Source: Plantago elongata (lineage: Eukaryota; Streptophyta; Magnoliopsida; Lamiales; Plantaginaceae). Taken from it: a stretch of DNA of 21,618 nt. Below are positions 8,345 to 17,810 of the stretch, in pieces. Positions within the stretch are counted from its first letter, which is position 1, and every line of letters starts with the position of its first letter. The notes under the pieces are model-generated. The model did not search any database and was not told where the DNA came from. It saw nothing but the letters and a program-made list of their open reading frames with translations. Where the stretch lies: the NCBI GenBank assembly GCA_036897095.1, contig JAYMSP010002993.1, positions 1 to 21,618 on the forward strand. The letters run 5' to 3'. The position numbers and the translations under genes were made by a program.

Positions 8345-9743
8345 ATTACAAAATCAAAGTTGAATTCATCCAGTTGTCCATCCATGCATTTTCTTGTTTC
8401 TTAATTGTTTCTGTAATAGATATATTGGTCACAGTGTTAAGGAAGAATCATGTTCTATTTCCACTTGGGTTCATCATGTTTGTTTTTATGTAAATTATGT
8501 TTTATGTGTCGGATTTTCAACTATTTTATGTTTGTGTGCTAGCTAATACATGTATGGTTTGTTTTCATTATATATTCTTCAAGTTATTTGAATATTTGTA
8601 AAATTGAAGGCGAGAGACTCTTATGTATTTTGGTAGTAAAATTGTATAACATCTCCTTAAATGATAAGAAAGTGAAAGTTGACAATTAAAATTGAACATT
8701 TAAAATGTCAAAAGTGAAAACTTATATTGGATAGAGAGAGAATAACTTTTTTGGATTAGATTATCCACCCTGATCATTTTGATCTGGGTTATGTTAAATC
8801 TACATATTTTGATTATTACCATATTAAATTATATATACATTTAAAATTAAAATTTAACAACTCATTAATTTTGAGAATATTTCTACGAAATTTGTGATGT
8901 TTTTATATTTTATTTTTTAATTATTTCCTTAGAGAACTCTTGTTTGGATCATAAACGTATATATTTGAGACACATTTTATTTGAATAGTCTGTGGCCATG
9001 ATCATTTTGGATATGTCGGATTAGTTTGGGTTTGAATCAGACATTCGTGAGACCAACTCAAATTATCACAGATCCTGAGATCATATCCAGATGATTGACT
9101 TTTATCATATTTGATGTGCGAATTAATTTTTTTAATCGGTTCATTTTATGATCTATCTGGCTTTTTGGCTTTTTGCATTACGGGGTGGAGTTAGTTAGAA
9201 ATCTTTCAAGCGAGTAATGAAGAAGGTTATGAATTTAACCTAAATTAGTGATAGTCCTGGTGTATTCGAGAACAATGGATCCTATTTATGAATTCATAAG
9301 TGGGTGGAATAGCTATAGTACCAGGCACTAATACACCGGACCAAGGAAACCGGGAATGTTCGAACAAATTTGTAAATTTTGACCGATACCAAAATTGCAT
9401 CCCTGGGTTATGAATTGAAATATAAAATATTGGTCAATCAAAAGTTTTATAGGAGACGTAACATTGTTGTTTGACTACAATCTCGAATGTTTAGCTAGGT
9501 TCAAACACCGTGTGATTATTCTATAAGAATTGCCCTTGCATTTAGTTAAATTAAAATGTTGTATTTTGTCGTTAAATGTGTGATGTTGTATGTTTCTGGA
9601 GGTTATGGTTTTTAAACATAAAAAACAATGAGTAAGTCTCCTGAAAATAATATTTATCTAGAGACGAATCTAATCTATTAATTATATAATAATGTTATTA
9701 TTCAAAATGTTCGTGTTAACGACACTGTTACTATAAAGAAAAT

Positions 9744-9828
9744 TTTCATATATCATCCTTTTAAGATGGTCGCTGAAAGTCTACATCTCTAAAAAGTTAA
9801 AAAGTTAGCTTTCATATATCATCCTTTT
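9744..9828 (+). repeat. 19-bp exact direct repeat, 66 bp apart
   Basis: TTTCATATATCATCCTTTT occurs at 9744-9762 and 9810-9828. The spacer shows no clear duplication, so this may be an old tandem copy or a footprint. Confidence 0.6.
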
Positions 9829-10085
9829 CATATATTGAAGGGCAATTTTTCTTTTTAGTTAGCTTTGGTTAAAAAGTTATATTATTAGCTCCAATTTTTC
9901 TTAATCAAGCCAGTTCACGTTGAAATGCAAGTTTCTGGAACTTACACATTTTACTCAAAACCTTCAAAAGATATTCATTAGACCTCAAAACTTGTATCCT
10001 TCATAATTCATATACATTGTTTCTTTCCTTATTAAACTAATTTTCTTTAAAGAAGGAATTTTATAGATTTTTCGTTATGAAAGCC

Positions 10086-10121
10086 CCGAAATTGAGCTTC
10101 AACAAAGCTCAATTTATTCGG
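10086..10121. repeat. Hairpin with 11-bp perfect stem
   Basis: AAATTGAGCTT (10089-10099) pairs exactly with AAGCTCAATTT (10105-10115) across a five-base loop. The pairing can extend with CCG/CGG at the base if three bases bulge. It has no adjacent gene and no T-run, so it is a structural feature only. Confidence 0.6.
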
Positions 10122-11214
10122 TCTGGATCTTCTATTCCACTTTTCGTATTTCAATTAGTGTCCTACTCTTCAAAACATTATCTCGTTCTAATTAGAATTT
10201 AACTACACATGAATTAACCATGATAAAAAGAGTTATCAATTAAACTATCTCTCAACTACTTATAATTAGAAAAATTTTACTCAATTTTTTTCTCCATGAC
10301 GCTAACACTTATCTTCCCCTCCATTTTCTTCTTGACCTTTCTGAATCAACTCAACTTTAACAAGGATCCATCCTAATTCCCAAAATCTCCATTTATGGTA
10401 TAAAAAGAGTACAATATTTTGTTTAATATGATCTTTTGATTCAATGGTATATGTACTTCTCTAGTTCTATGGTCTAATATCTGCTCAATTCGTTCATGGT
10501 ACAAATTTTCTTTTAACTTGTTAAAAGAATTATTTATATGGTTTGCCATGTAATTTTTATTTAGCTAAAATGTAGTAAACTTAAATTAAGAAAGATCAAT
10601 TTTAGTTGGAGTTGATACTAATTTCTTTCTCTTGTTTTTTATCGTTAACTCATGTGTGGTTTATGAGAATGAGACATTAATTGCAATATGAAAAGTGAGA
10701 TAGAAGATCCGGACCGCAATTTATGAAGCTTCCTGGTAAAATTGTAATATTAATTATGTGGGTTGACTTTTGTCCTTCTAAGTAATTGTTTATATTTCGT
10801 AATTCATATGTTATCCTCAGATGTAATATATGAGACATTAAGGACCTGAACGTTTAGTAATTATTTTAAACGGATTTTAAACGAAATCATCAAATATTAT
10901 ATTAAAAAACTCATTTAATTAATGATGTAAATATTGTAACTCAGTAAATTATGTGTTAATATAATGATGTAACTCCCTGAGTTACATGTTAACATAGCGC
11001 TATAGAGGATTAACTATTTGCAATAAAATTTAAAGAGGATTCTTCTATATGATGAATTTAATATAGAACGTATTTTTTATCCTAATTTGAAAAACTCTTA
11101 AGAATGATAGTTTGCACAAGGGAGTTAAAACTTAAGACAGAAAACTGATGTGAAGTTAAGCCGGCTTCAAAATCGTTCGTTATAGTCAAGGGAAGGCAGC
11201 TTAGTGGTTATTTG

Positions 11215-11450
11215 GATTAGGATTTCAATTCAATTATGATTGAGTTGGATCGTTTTCTATTTGAATAGACTATTAAAATTGACTAATTATTTGTCAAAAC
11301 ATAATTCAATCACAATTCAATTCTTACTCAATTTTCAACATATAAAATCCTATATAATTTTAATTTATACGAAATACAAATTTAAACAACTCAATTATAA
11401 TTTAATTACTATATATTAATTGACCTCTCAGACTAATTCAATTACAATTT
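11215..11450. repeat. Possible worn MITE rich in ATTCAATT motifs
   Basis: The segment begins GGTTATTTGGATTAGGATTT and ends with a sequence whose reverse complement starts GGTAAATATTTAATTTGAAAT. The two ends are loosely alike, and the interior has many CAATT/AATTG motifs in both directions. Target-site duplications are not clear. AT-richness alone may explain it. Confidence 0.25.
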
Positions 11451-11701
11451 CAAATTAAATATTTACCTAGTCTTTGGTGGGCCAATAAGTTGAGAGGGTG
11501 CAGCAAGCAAGTCTCAGGATCATCAGTCACGTTCACAATTGGGCCTCTGTGTAGATAACCTACCAAGTGGGCTTTAGGTGGCGAGTTGACGACCATCATT
11601 TGCAGATAACACTCTTTGCTAAAAACTCTTAATATTTGATCATGATATATCTTATCTGTAATATGGTGAATCATGAAAACTACATTATAAATCAGTATCA
11701 A
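11450..11701 (-). other. Unrecognised open frame over a GC-richer island
   Basis: An 83-codon frame on the - strand covers a ~130-base island (11470-11600) that is clearly richer in GC than its surroundings. The island part translates to a plausible stretch (PPKAHLVGYLHRGPIVNVT, then DDPETCLLHPLNLLAHQRLG), while the first ~30 residues come from AT-rich DNA and look random. I recognise no family. It may be an exon fragment or a transposon remnant. Confidence 0.2.
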
Positions 11702-12058
11702 TCAATGTTAAGAAAATCCTCAATCTTTTTGTAATACGGAAAAGATTCAATATTAATAAATAGATATTTTAATTAATAACATCGATTATTTTATTAATAA
11801 TATAGGTCAGTCTCTAAAAAAAATATTTATAGATCGCCTCTCAAAATACATATATACTCTTATTTTTGTTGATTTATATTAAAAATAATATAAATATGTA
11901 AATTATACTTTTTACTAAACACAATATATATTTATTTTTATAAATTATTTAACTGACTGATCAAACATTTTAGACATGACGTACTCCTTAATTTCATCAA
12001 CAATATATATTTTGTGTTGGTGCAACCGGATCCCATGGAATCGGATTCCTTTAGGATG
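11702..12058. other. AT-rich spacer, nothing recognised
   Basis: Very AT-rich sequence with no gene, tRNA or clear repeat seen, up to the Stowaway MITE. Confidence 0.6.
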
Positions 12059-12060
12059 TA

Positions 12061-12293
12061 CTCTCTTCGTTTCGTTAATAATGAAACAATTTAATTTTGC
12101 ATATCTTTTAAGATAAATATGTAGTATGTGAGTAATAATGAGTTTGAAATAGAAAAGTATATACGTATGTTCAATAACGTGTGATTAAAATTAAGTTATA
12201 TTGTAAAGTTTATTTTTATAAATAAAAAATTATTCTATTTTTGTATGATGTTTAAAATGAAAAAGTATTTCATCTTTAATAAAACGGAAGGAA
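12061..12293. mobile_element. Stowaway MITE (Tc1/mariner type), 233 bp
   Basis: The left end CTCTCTTCGTTTCGTTAAT and the right end TTAATAAAACGGAAGGAA are inverted copies of the plant Stowaway terminus (CTCCCTCCGT class). TA flanks the element on both sides (12059-12060 and 12294-12295), as expected from TA-targeted insertion. Length, AT-rich interior and lack of coding sequence fit the family. Confidence 0.8.
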
Positions 12294-12295
12294 TA

Positions 12296-12889
12296 AATAG
12301 TTTTGAAAGAGTCACCACGCCTGTTGAGTAACATTTGGAGAAGATACTGTCTGAGATGTATATGCACTTACTTTAGGATACTTTGAAATGGTCTAGTAGA
12401 AAGAACAACTTAGTGGAAGAAAATTTAACTAAACTAGCTTGTTTAGGGATTAAACTACTTTTTAAAACACTTTCGATCTAAGTTGTACCATTTTTCAATT
12501 TTAATATAACTTTAATTGCAAAAACAAAAAAAAACAATATCACCAAAGTAAAAAGCAATATTGTCACGCCCAACCCATTGCGAGTTCAGGCATGTGTTCA
12601 TCCAACTTTTCAGGAACATTCTAACCTAAACTTTTTAAAAGTTAATCAGGTCAAGATGTAATATCTTATAATTTTTTGTTTACTTTTGATTTCTAAGGAT
12701 AAAATTAGGGCTTGGTTTTTATTGTTGAGCTATGTCGATGGTAAGTGACGTTAGGGTGGAACTGTGAGTAGTGGCGAAGCGAAAGGACAAGGTTGGTGTA
12801 AGAGTTGGTGCTAATTGTAACCCTTCATAAAGATATAGGACTGGTTTGAAAGGTTGGAAGTATGTAAAGGATCAATCTGCAATTATTAG
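12296..12889. other. Spacer, no gene seen; GC rises after ~12560
   Basis: No coding frame is supported. From about 12560 (GTCACGCCCAACCC...) the composition becomes less AT-rich. That could be an LTR fragment or upstream promoter sequence of the following leader-like stretch. Confidence 0.5.
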
Positions 12890-13245
12890 TTTAAGTCAGT
12901 TAAAAACGTGTCGTTGAAACCGTGACTTGAATATGAACCCTTGGATTAAGAAGGATAGTTATTGATCTAACGGATGCTGCTCTTTCTTCTGTTCTCTGGA
13001 GATTTATCAACGGTTTTACCGTTCTTCTTTCTATTTTCATTCCTCATTGACATTTCTCCTTTCTGCAAGTGAAAGAGAGATTGATAGTAAATTCATAGAG
13101 ATTTCTGTGACTGCAAATCGATTGATTTATTTGCTCAATCCTTTTAATTATTACGAAGAATCGTGTATAAGAGTTTCGGAACCACGTAGATATGGTGTCT
13201 CGTTCAATTTATTTTTATTATTTTTGGCATTTGTTTGATACTCTG
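12890..13245 (+). promoter_or_regulatory. Promoter/5'-leader-like stretch without a coding gene
   Basis: TCAGTTAAAAACGTGTCGTTGAAAC near 12896-12920 resembles a common plant upstream motif (ACGACGTCGTTTT type). It is followed by a pyrimidine-rich, CTTCT-rich leader (12980-13065) and then T-rich intron-like sequence from about 13200. No long frame follows; the 63-codon frame at 13047-13238 has no recognisable motif. It may be the 5' end of a lost gene, or a leader with intron reaching the F-box copy 1. Confidence 0.25.
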
Positions 13246-13423
13246 TTCAATTCTTATTGATTTTGTTGTGAATTTTAGTTGTGTTAGTGCGGATTTTTTA
13301 TTATTAGTTTGTTGTAAAGATTTCTGTTGAATTTACTGGTGACATTTTGGACGAAGAGCTTGGATCTGTTTTACTCGCTTCTATTTTCAATGGCAACTTT
13401 CTGCTTGCAGTTTTGGTTGGTTA

Positions 13424-13445
13424 TGTGTGTGTGTGTGTGTGTGTG
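13424..13445 (+). repeat. (TG)11 microsatellite
   Basis: Eleven perfect TG units, directly visible. Likely length-polymorphic. Confidence 0.95.
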
Positions 13446-14152
13446 AATGTAAGCCTTTTCAGCTCTATAAGCTGGTGCTGGAAATAGTAGACGAGTATTG
13501 CTTATTTAATGTCCGGGCTGTTGCTTTGGATTGCTTATGTGGATCTAAGTGAGGTTGGATTTTCAGTTGATCAGGAGCTGTATTTTTATTCATCTTTGTA
13601 ATATTCGATGCATTTGTTTGAGTACTTAAACTTCTTTAAATAGTTCTTGTTGCCTCTTATATACAGTTACATTGAATCAAATCCGTCAAAGTTGTTGGCC
13701 TCAAACCTGTAGCAACATAGAGCTGCCAACCGATATAGAGCTGCATCTTGTTCTCATCGCTGAATTTTGATGTGTGTCAAGTGTTAACTAAAGACCAACT
13801 ACACATCTTGCTCTTCTTTCTTGTGTTTCTCTTAATGCTTAGTAGTTGTTATTGCATGTGTTGGAACATATTTATTGGGGATTTCTATATAATTTAATAT
13901 CTGTAGCTATAGCTGATTTTATTGTTTAGCAATTGGACAAATATGAATCAGATCCTTAGATCCTTCTTCCGTTTCTCTGTGAAGTGTATGATCTATACCC
14001 ACTGCAGAGGACCATGTTTAATTATCGGTGTCCCTTGCCTCGTCTTCTCTGCATCTGCTTCACCTATCCATGCCATTTGTCTAATCTTTATTTTAGGCTG
14101 CATAAATACAATAAATCAGCAGTAGAGAGGTACATAATTCAAATTAATCTAA

Positions 14153-14162
14153 ATGCATGCAT
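14153..14162. promoter_or_regulatory. RY-type palindrome upstream of F-box copy 1
   Basis: ATGCATGCAT contains the CATGCA core known from B3-domain factor sites in seed-expressed plant promoters. It is about 250 bases before the ATG. Functional meaning is inference. Confidence 0.25.
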
Positions 14163-14340
14163 CATAGCCAACGATTCAACTTCTTCATGCTTGTTTTGTA
14201 TCAATCTGACACTCTTTATGTGGTTCCCCATGCATCGATCTGTGCATAATATATGTTCAGGCGTGCATCACTCATTAAATATTACTCCTGAGTATTTCAT
14301 TTCCAATGGCCATGCTTGTGTTGTGAGACGTGAGCTTCCC

Positions 14341-14348
14341 TATAAATA
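14341..14348 (+). promoter_or_regulatory. TATA box of F-box copy 1
   Basis: TATAAATA lies 71 bases before ATG 14412. The equivalent TATA box is kept in copy 2 at nearly the same distance (77 bases), which supports it as the real core promoter. Confidence 0.7.
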
Positions 14349-14411
14349 CCTCTAGTTGATTGCATTTCTGCATTATCACTCAGCTTTATTTCTTAGCTAA
14401 TTTAATCAGTC

Positions 14412-15810
14412 ATGGCAAACTGGTCTGCCCTTCCAATTGAACTTCTCCAATTGATTTCACTACTCCTAACCACTTCAATAGACTTGCTCCGCTTCCGCTC
14501 CGTCTGCACTAACTGGCGTGCTCCACATAACCCCCCCCAACCCGCCCGCTCTGTGAACCTCCCTTATGAAGGAACCTCCTCACCTCATTACCTTGTTAAA
14601 TGCTGCACCTAAGTTATCCAATCACAAAACTGCACCTCCTGGATCATTAAGCTCTTACCAAACACCTCTAATAACTGTATGCAGTTCCTACACCCGCTTA
14701 ATTCGTACAAAGTTATCAAACATCCGTCAAGCTTCCCCAAGTCTTTTGACTTTAAGAATTTGAGGATTAAAGAGTTGAGCCAAGAATACAATATTCTATC
14801 TTTGGATTCAACACCTTTTTTGGCTGATGGACATCATACTATGAGAAGAGTTGCGGTGTTGAACGGTTTAGATAATCAGTTTGTGGTTTTGTCCATTGAA
14901 TGGTGGCAAAAGTTAGCTGTTTATAAGTCTGGTGATGTCAAGTGGAGGGACATTGATGATATTTTTGCGTCGTCTTCTTATTCTTCGACGTGGAGTCAAG
15001 TTATTCTTATGAGAGGGATGTTTTATGCTGTTTATGATATGGGGAGGCTTGTGAGAGTGAATCATATGGACTACTCACTTGTGCAAATTGTCGCTGGTTC
15101 TTCTGTCTTTCGGGGGCATAAGAAGTTTCTTGTGGACAACAACGGTGATCTTTTGATGGTTTATGTATTTTGAAACCTTATATGGAGATATGGATCCTAA
15201 TAGAGTGTATGATGTGGAGGAAGTGTGTGAGATGGACAGTTTTCTGGAGATGGAGCTTGTTGAAAAATTGGAGGTGTATAGGTTGGATGAATGTGATGGA
15301 AAATGGGTTAAGTTGAATGATTTGGGTGGATGGATGCTGTTTATTGGAGATTTTCGTTCCTTCTCTGCATCTGCCATGGATACTTTTGGTGAAACTAGTT
15401 GTTGGAAGGGTAATTACGTAGTGGTTTGTACTCGGGATTTCATGGGTGTTAAAGTATTTGATGTTAAAACCCGTAGGTTTATTGTACGAATATCTAGTCA
15501 CCCTGATTTGAGTATTGAACACTTTAAATATCCAATGGACAGTGAACCTGCCTGGAGTGAAATAGCACCCGCCGCCTGGTTATGTGAATCAGCAATGGAT
15601 ATCGAACCTATATTCCCCCCTATTTTTTGGCCTCCTCCTGATTGGGTGTATCCAGCTGACTTGCCTACTGAGGTAAGTTCTTTTGGGCCCTTCATTGTTT
15701 GTGAAGCTGTGAAATTATTTGTCATGCAACTAAAGAATTCATTCCACATATTATATTTGCATCTTAACTCGTCATGTGATCTCATGTTTTTGCAGGATAG
15801 CATGAACTAG
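14412..15810 (+). pseudogene. F-box/DUF295 (SKIP23-like) gene copy 1, broken
   Basis: An intact relative would be an F-box protein of about 420 residues that binds SKP1/ASK through its N-terminal F-box and recruits targets to an SCF ubiquitin ligase; the C-terminal half is the DUF295 (KIB-type beta-propeller) region. The start ATG 14412 gives MANWSALPIELLQLISLLL, a typical F-box opening (about residues 4-40). Frame 0 carries the whole first part, with SWIIKL, MQFLHPLNSYKV and FPKSFDFKNLRIKELSQEY. It is stopped by TAA 14610-14612, where copy 2 has TAT (Tyr). Near 15160 a 2-base loss relative to copy 2 moves the reading to frame 1, which carries VEKLEVYRLDE, KWVKLNDLGGWMLFIGD and the conserved WPPPDWVYP block (about 15628-15654). 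Exon 1 ends at 15672; exon 2 (15796-15810) gives DSMN and TAG. Two lesions make it a pseudogene unless the F-box-only N-terminus is used. Confidence 0.85.
15673..15795 (+). other. 3' intron of F-box copy 1 (phase 0, fully open)
   Basis: Donor ACTGAG|GTAAGTTC and acceptor TTTTTGCAG|GATAGCATG are near-consensus. Copy 2 has an intron at the same place. The intron is 123 nt, a multiple of three, and has no in-frame stop, so retention would add 41 codons and end at the same TAG. Confidence 0.75.
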
Positions 15811-15850
15811 ATGATTATGCAAAGAGGAGCAGCAGGTCGTTCACAGTGAT

Positions 15851-16256
15851 AAGATTTTGGTGATTAGAATTCATGCACCTTAAGTTTTTTTGGCTTAGTC
15901 CCTGATTGTTAAATTTGGATTAGAGTTGTGCGATGAGAGAGATTAACGTTTTGTTGAAATATAAATTGGAAAGTGACCGAATGATGTCTGATGATTCCGT
16001 AATGAATTATGGTTTTTTCTGTCATTAATTCATTTCTTCTGCAAGTCTGCTTTTGAAGCCCTGCTAGTGTGTAAGGTTTTGGAAATGTACTAATGGCTCT
16101 TAGACCGAAATTATTTGACCAAATTAGAAAACCACTACAGCATCTCTGTTTTCCCATGTATTATCTGGAAAAGTGGCAATGCATTCTCCAGCATAACAAT
16201 GTACTAACAGTCCTTCAATGTAAATTCGTTTCCCAATTTGTATCGATTCGCGTGTA
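15851..16256. other. Spacer between the two F-box copies
   Basis: This follows copy 1 and contains its probable 3' UTR. No other gene is seen; the - strand frame at 15909-16157 has no recognisable domain. Confidence 0.55.
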
Positions 16257-16298
16257 ATTCATTTCCCTCGACAATGCTTGTCTTGTGAAATGTACCTA

Positions 16299-16306
16299 TA
16301 TAAATA
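16299..16306 (+). promoter_or_regulatory. TATA box of F-box copy 2
   Basis: TATAAATA (within TATATAAATA) lies 77 bases before ATG 16376 and aligns with the TATA box of copy 1. Confidence 0.65.
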
Positions 16307-16375
16307 CTGCAAGTACTGATCAATAGTTGCATAGGTGATAATTCTTGCTCAACTTACTCGGCTAATTGATCATTG

Positions 16376-17538
16376 ATGGCAGACTGGTCCGCCCTCCCTA
16401 TAGAACTTCTACATCTGATCTCATTATTACTCACTACTTCGACTGACTTGCTCTGCTTCCGCTATCCATCCTCCACATGAGTCTTCCATCTGCTCTGAAG
16501 CTTGCTTGTGTATGAACCTCCTCATGTCTCTACCTTGCTAAATGCTACACCTATGCTCTCCAATCACATAACTTTTCCTGGATCATTAAAGTCGTACAGC
16601 ACACCTCTAATCGTATGCATTTCCTACACGCCTTTCTTTATCCTACTCCGTCATCCTTCAACTTTCCCCAAGTCATTTAACTTTATGAATTTGAGAATTA
16701 AAGAATTGAGCCAAGATTACACCCTTGTATCTTTCAATTCAACACCTTCCAGGACCGATGTAACTCCTTGCATGTTAAAAGATAAGGTATTGAGCAGTTT
16801 AGGCAATGAGTTTGTGATTTTGTTATTTGCTCGGTATTGTAAGTTAGCTATTTATAAGTCTGGCGAGGATGAGTTTAGGAAAATTGATGATACTTCTTCT
16901 TCTAAGAGGAAAGATGTGATTCTTATGAGAGGGATGTTTTATGCTGTGATAATACGGCGAGGCTTCTGAGAGTGAATCATGTGGACTACTCAATTGTGGA
17001 AATCATTTCTAGTGATCCAATTTTATGTGGGAACAAGAAGCTACAGGTGGACAGCAATGGAGATCTGGTACTGGTTGATATGTATTTTATGAAGTTATAC
17101 CCTGATGATTGGGATTACAATGATGCCGATGCCTACTTTGCGAGTGAGGCTTTTCTGAAATTGGAGATAGTGGAAAAGTTGGAGATGTTTAGTATGGATG
17201 ACGATGCAAGAAAATGGGTCAAGTTGCATTATTTGGGTGATAGGATTCTGTTTGTGGGGAATGAGCTAGTGTTCCTTTTCTGCATCTTGCAAGGATATTT
17301 TCTCACAATCCCTCTCTCTGATTGGATTTCTTCAGCTGCCTTGACTATTGAAGTAAAGTTCTATTTTTCTTTCTTTTTATGTGATTATGTGAAGGTTACC
17401 AGGTCTTTCAAGAATCTGGAAATCGGAGGTTAAATGGTATAAGTTGAATAATATCTTGTGGTATTTCCCATTGTTCATATGCAGGATGGCATGAATCAAT
17501 TACATATACAAGGCAGAACAGAAGGCCGTTTACAGTGA
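16376..17538 (+). pseudogene. F-box/DUF295 (SKIP23-like) gene copy 2, heavily broken
   Basis: The tandem paralogue of copy 1. ATG 16376 opens MADWSALPIELLHLISLLL in frame 2. A small deletion after LLCFR removes the end of the F-box and the frame stops at TGA 16478-16480 after 34 codons. The body then continues in frame 1 (AKCYTYALQSH, SWIIKVV, MHFLHAFL), shifts to frame 2 near 16645 (RHPSTFPKSFNFMNLRIKEL to VILMRGMFYAV) and shifts back to frame 1 near 16950 (VNHVDYSIVEII to KWVKLHYLGDRILFVGNE). About 235 bp of the C-terminal DUF295 part, present in copy 1 at roughly 15380-15625, is missing. Exon 1 ends at 17352 and exon 2 (17485-17538) ends at TGA. With three frame changes and a deletion it is clearly a pseudogene. 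Confidence 0.85.
17353..17484 (+). other. 3' intron of F-box copy 2
   Basis: Same position and phase as in copy 1. The donor is weaker (ATTGAA|GTAAAG) and the acceptor is TATGCAG|GATGGCATG. It is 132 nt and, unlike copy 1, contains an in-frame stop (17431-17433). Confidence 0.65.
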
Positions 17539-17810
17539 TCAGAAATTGCAGGATGATGAGAACTGAGAAGTGATGTTTTTGGTTGTGTGGTTGCTGACTA
17601 AATTTGGGTGAGGGCTAGTGATTTGTGGGAGTAATGATCGGACATAGGTAGGAACTAATAAGACAAGACTGTAGTTTGATGATTCTATCTGTAATGCATT
17701 GCCATGTACTGCTATTACTCCGGTTGTTCTGAAATACTACTAGCTAATTTATCTATCAACTTCCATGAAGACGTTCTTATTTAGTGTTTTGACCCAGATG
17801 TTGCATAAAC
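17539..17810. other. Spacer after F-box copy 2, up to the copia LTR
   Basis: Probable 3' UTR and flank of copy 2. No gene or RNA seen. Confidence 0.5.

Larger units (their letters stand above)
8355..11449. other. Long AT-rich intergenic stretch, no gene seen
   Basis: About 3.1 kb with no coding region I can support on either strand. It holds a short exact direct repeat near 9744/9810, a hairpin at 10086-10121, an inverted pair GTAACTCAG (10936-10944) / CTGAGTTAC (10977-10985), and a run rich in ATTCAATT/AATTGA motifs at about 11215-11450 that could be a worn MITE. None of these defines a gene. Confidence 0.65.
13246..14294. other. T-rich spacer with a TG microsatellite, no gene seen
   Basis: Intron- or spacer-like DNA. 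Small frames at 13922-14125 and 13984-14355 show no recognisable domain. RY-type element ATGCATGCAT occurs at 14153-14162, about 250 bases before F-box copy 1. Confidence 0.55.
14295..15850 (+). repeat. Tandem duplication unit 1 (promoter to 3' end of F-box gene)
   Basis: The sequence from TTCATTTCC...ATGCTTGTGTTGTGA upstream of the TATA box to beyond the second exon (CAGTGATAAGA) is repeated at 16257-17555. The ATG-to-ATG distance is 1964 bp. The duplication therefore carried the core promoter, coding region and 3' intron. Confidence 0.85.
16257..17555 (+). repeat. Tandem duplication unit 2 (degraded)
   Basis: Second copy of the unit at 14295-15850. It is shorter because of a ~235-bp deletion in the C-terminal coding part and smaller losses in the F-box. 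Confidence 0.85.

Noticed and set aside
13922..14355. Overlapping plus-strand frames (67 and 123 codons) upstream of F-box copy 1
   Set aside because: They overlap each other in different frames, run into the F-box core promoter and show no domain. They look like open spacer.
14529..14550. Run of eight C in F-box copy 1 as a frameshift hotspot
   Set aside because: Frame 0 continues correctly from the F-box through the run into the downstream family motifs, so no shift occurred here.
14566..14763. Frame-1 ORF (65 codons) as the true continuation of F-box copy 1
   Set aside because: The family motifs (SWIIKL, FLHPLN, FPKSFDF) are in frame 0 across the same stretch; frame 1 is open only by chance.
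15075..15803. Minus-strand frames of 100-114 codons opposite the F-box gene
   Set aside because: They are shadows of the DUF295 coding sequence on the + strand with biased His/Thr/Ser composition.
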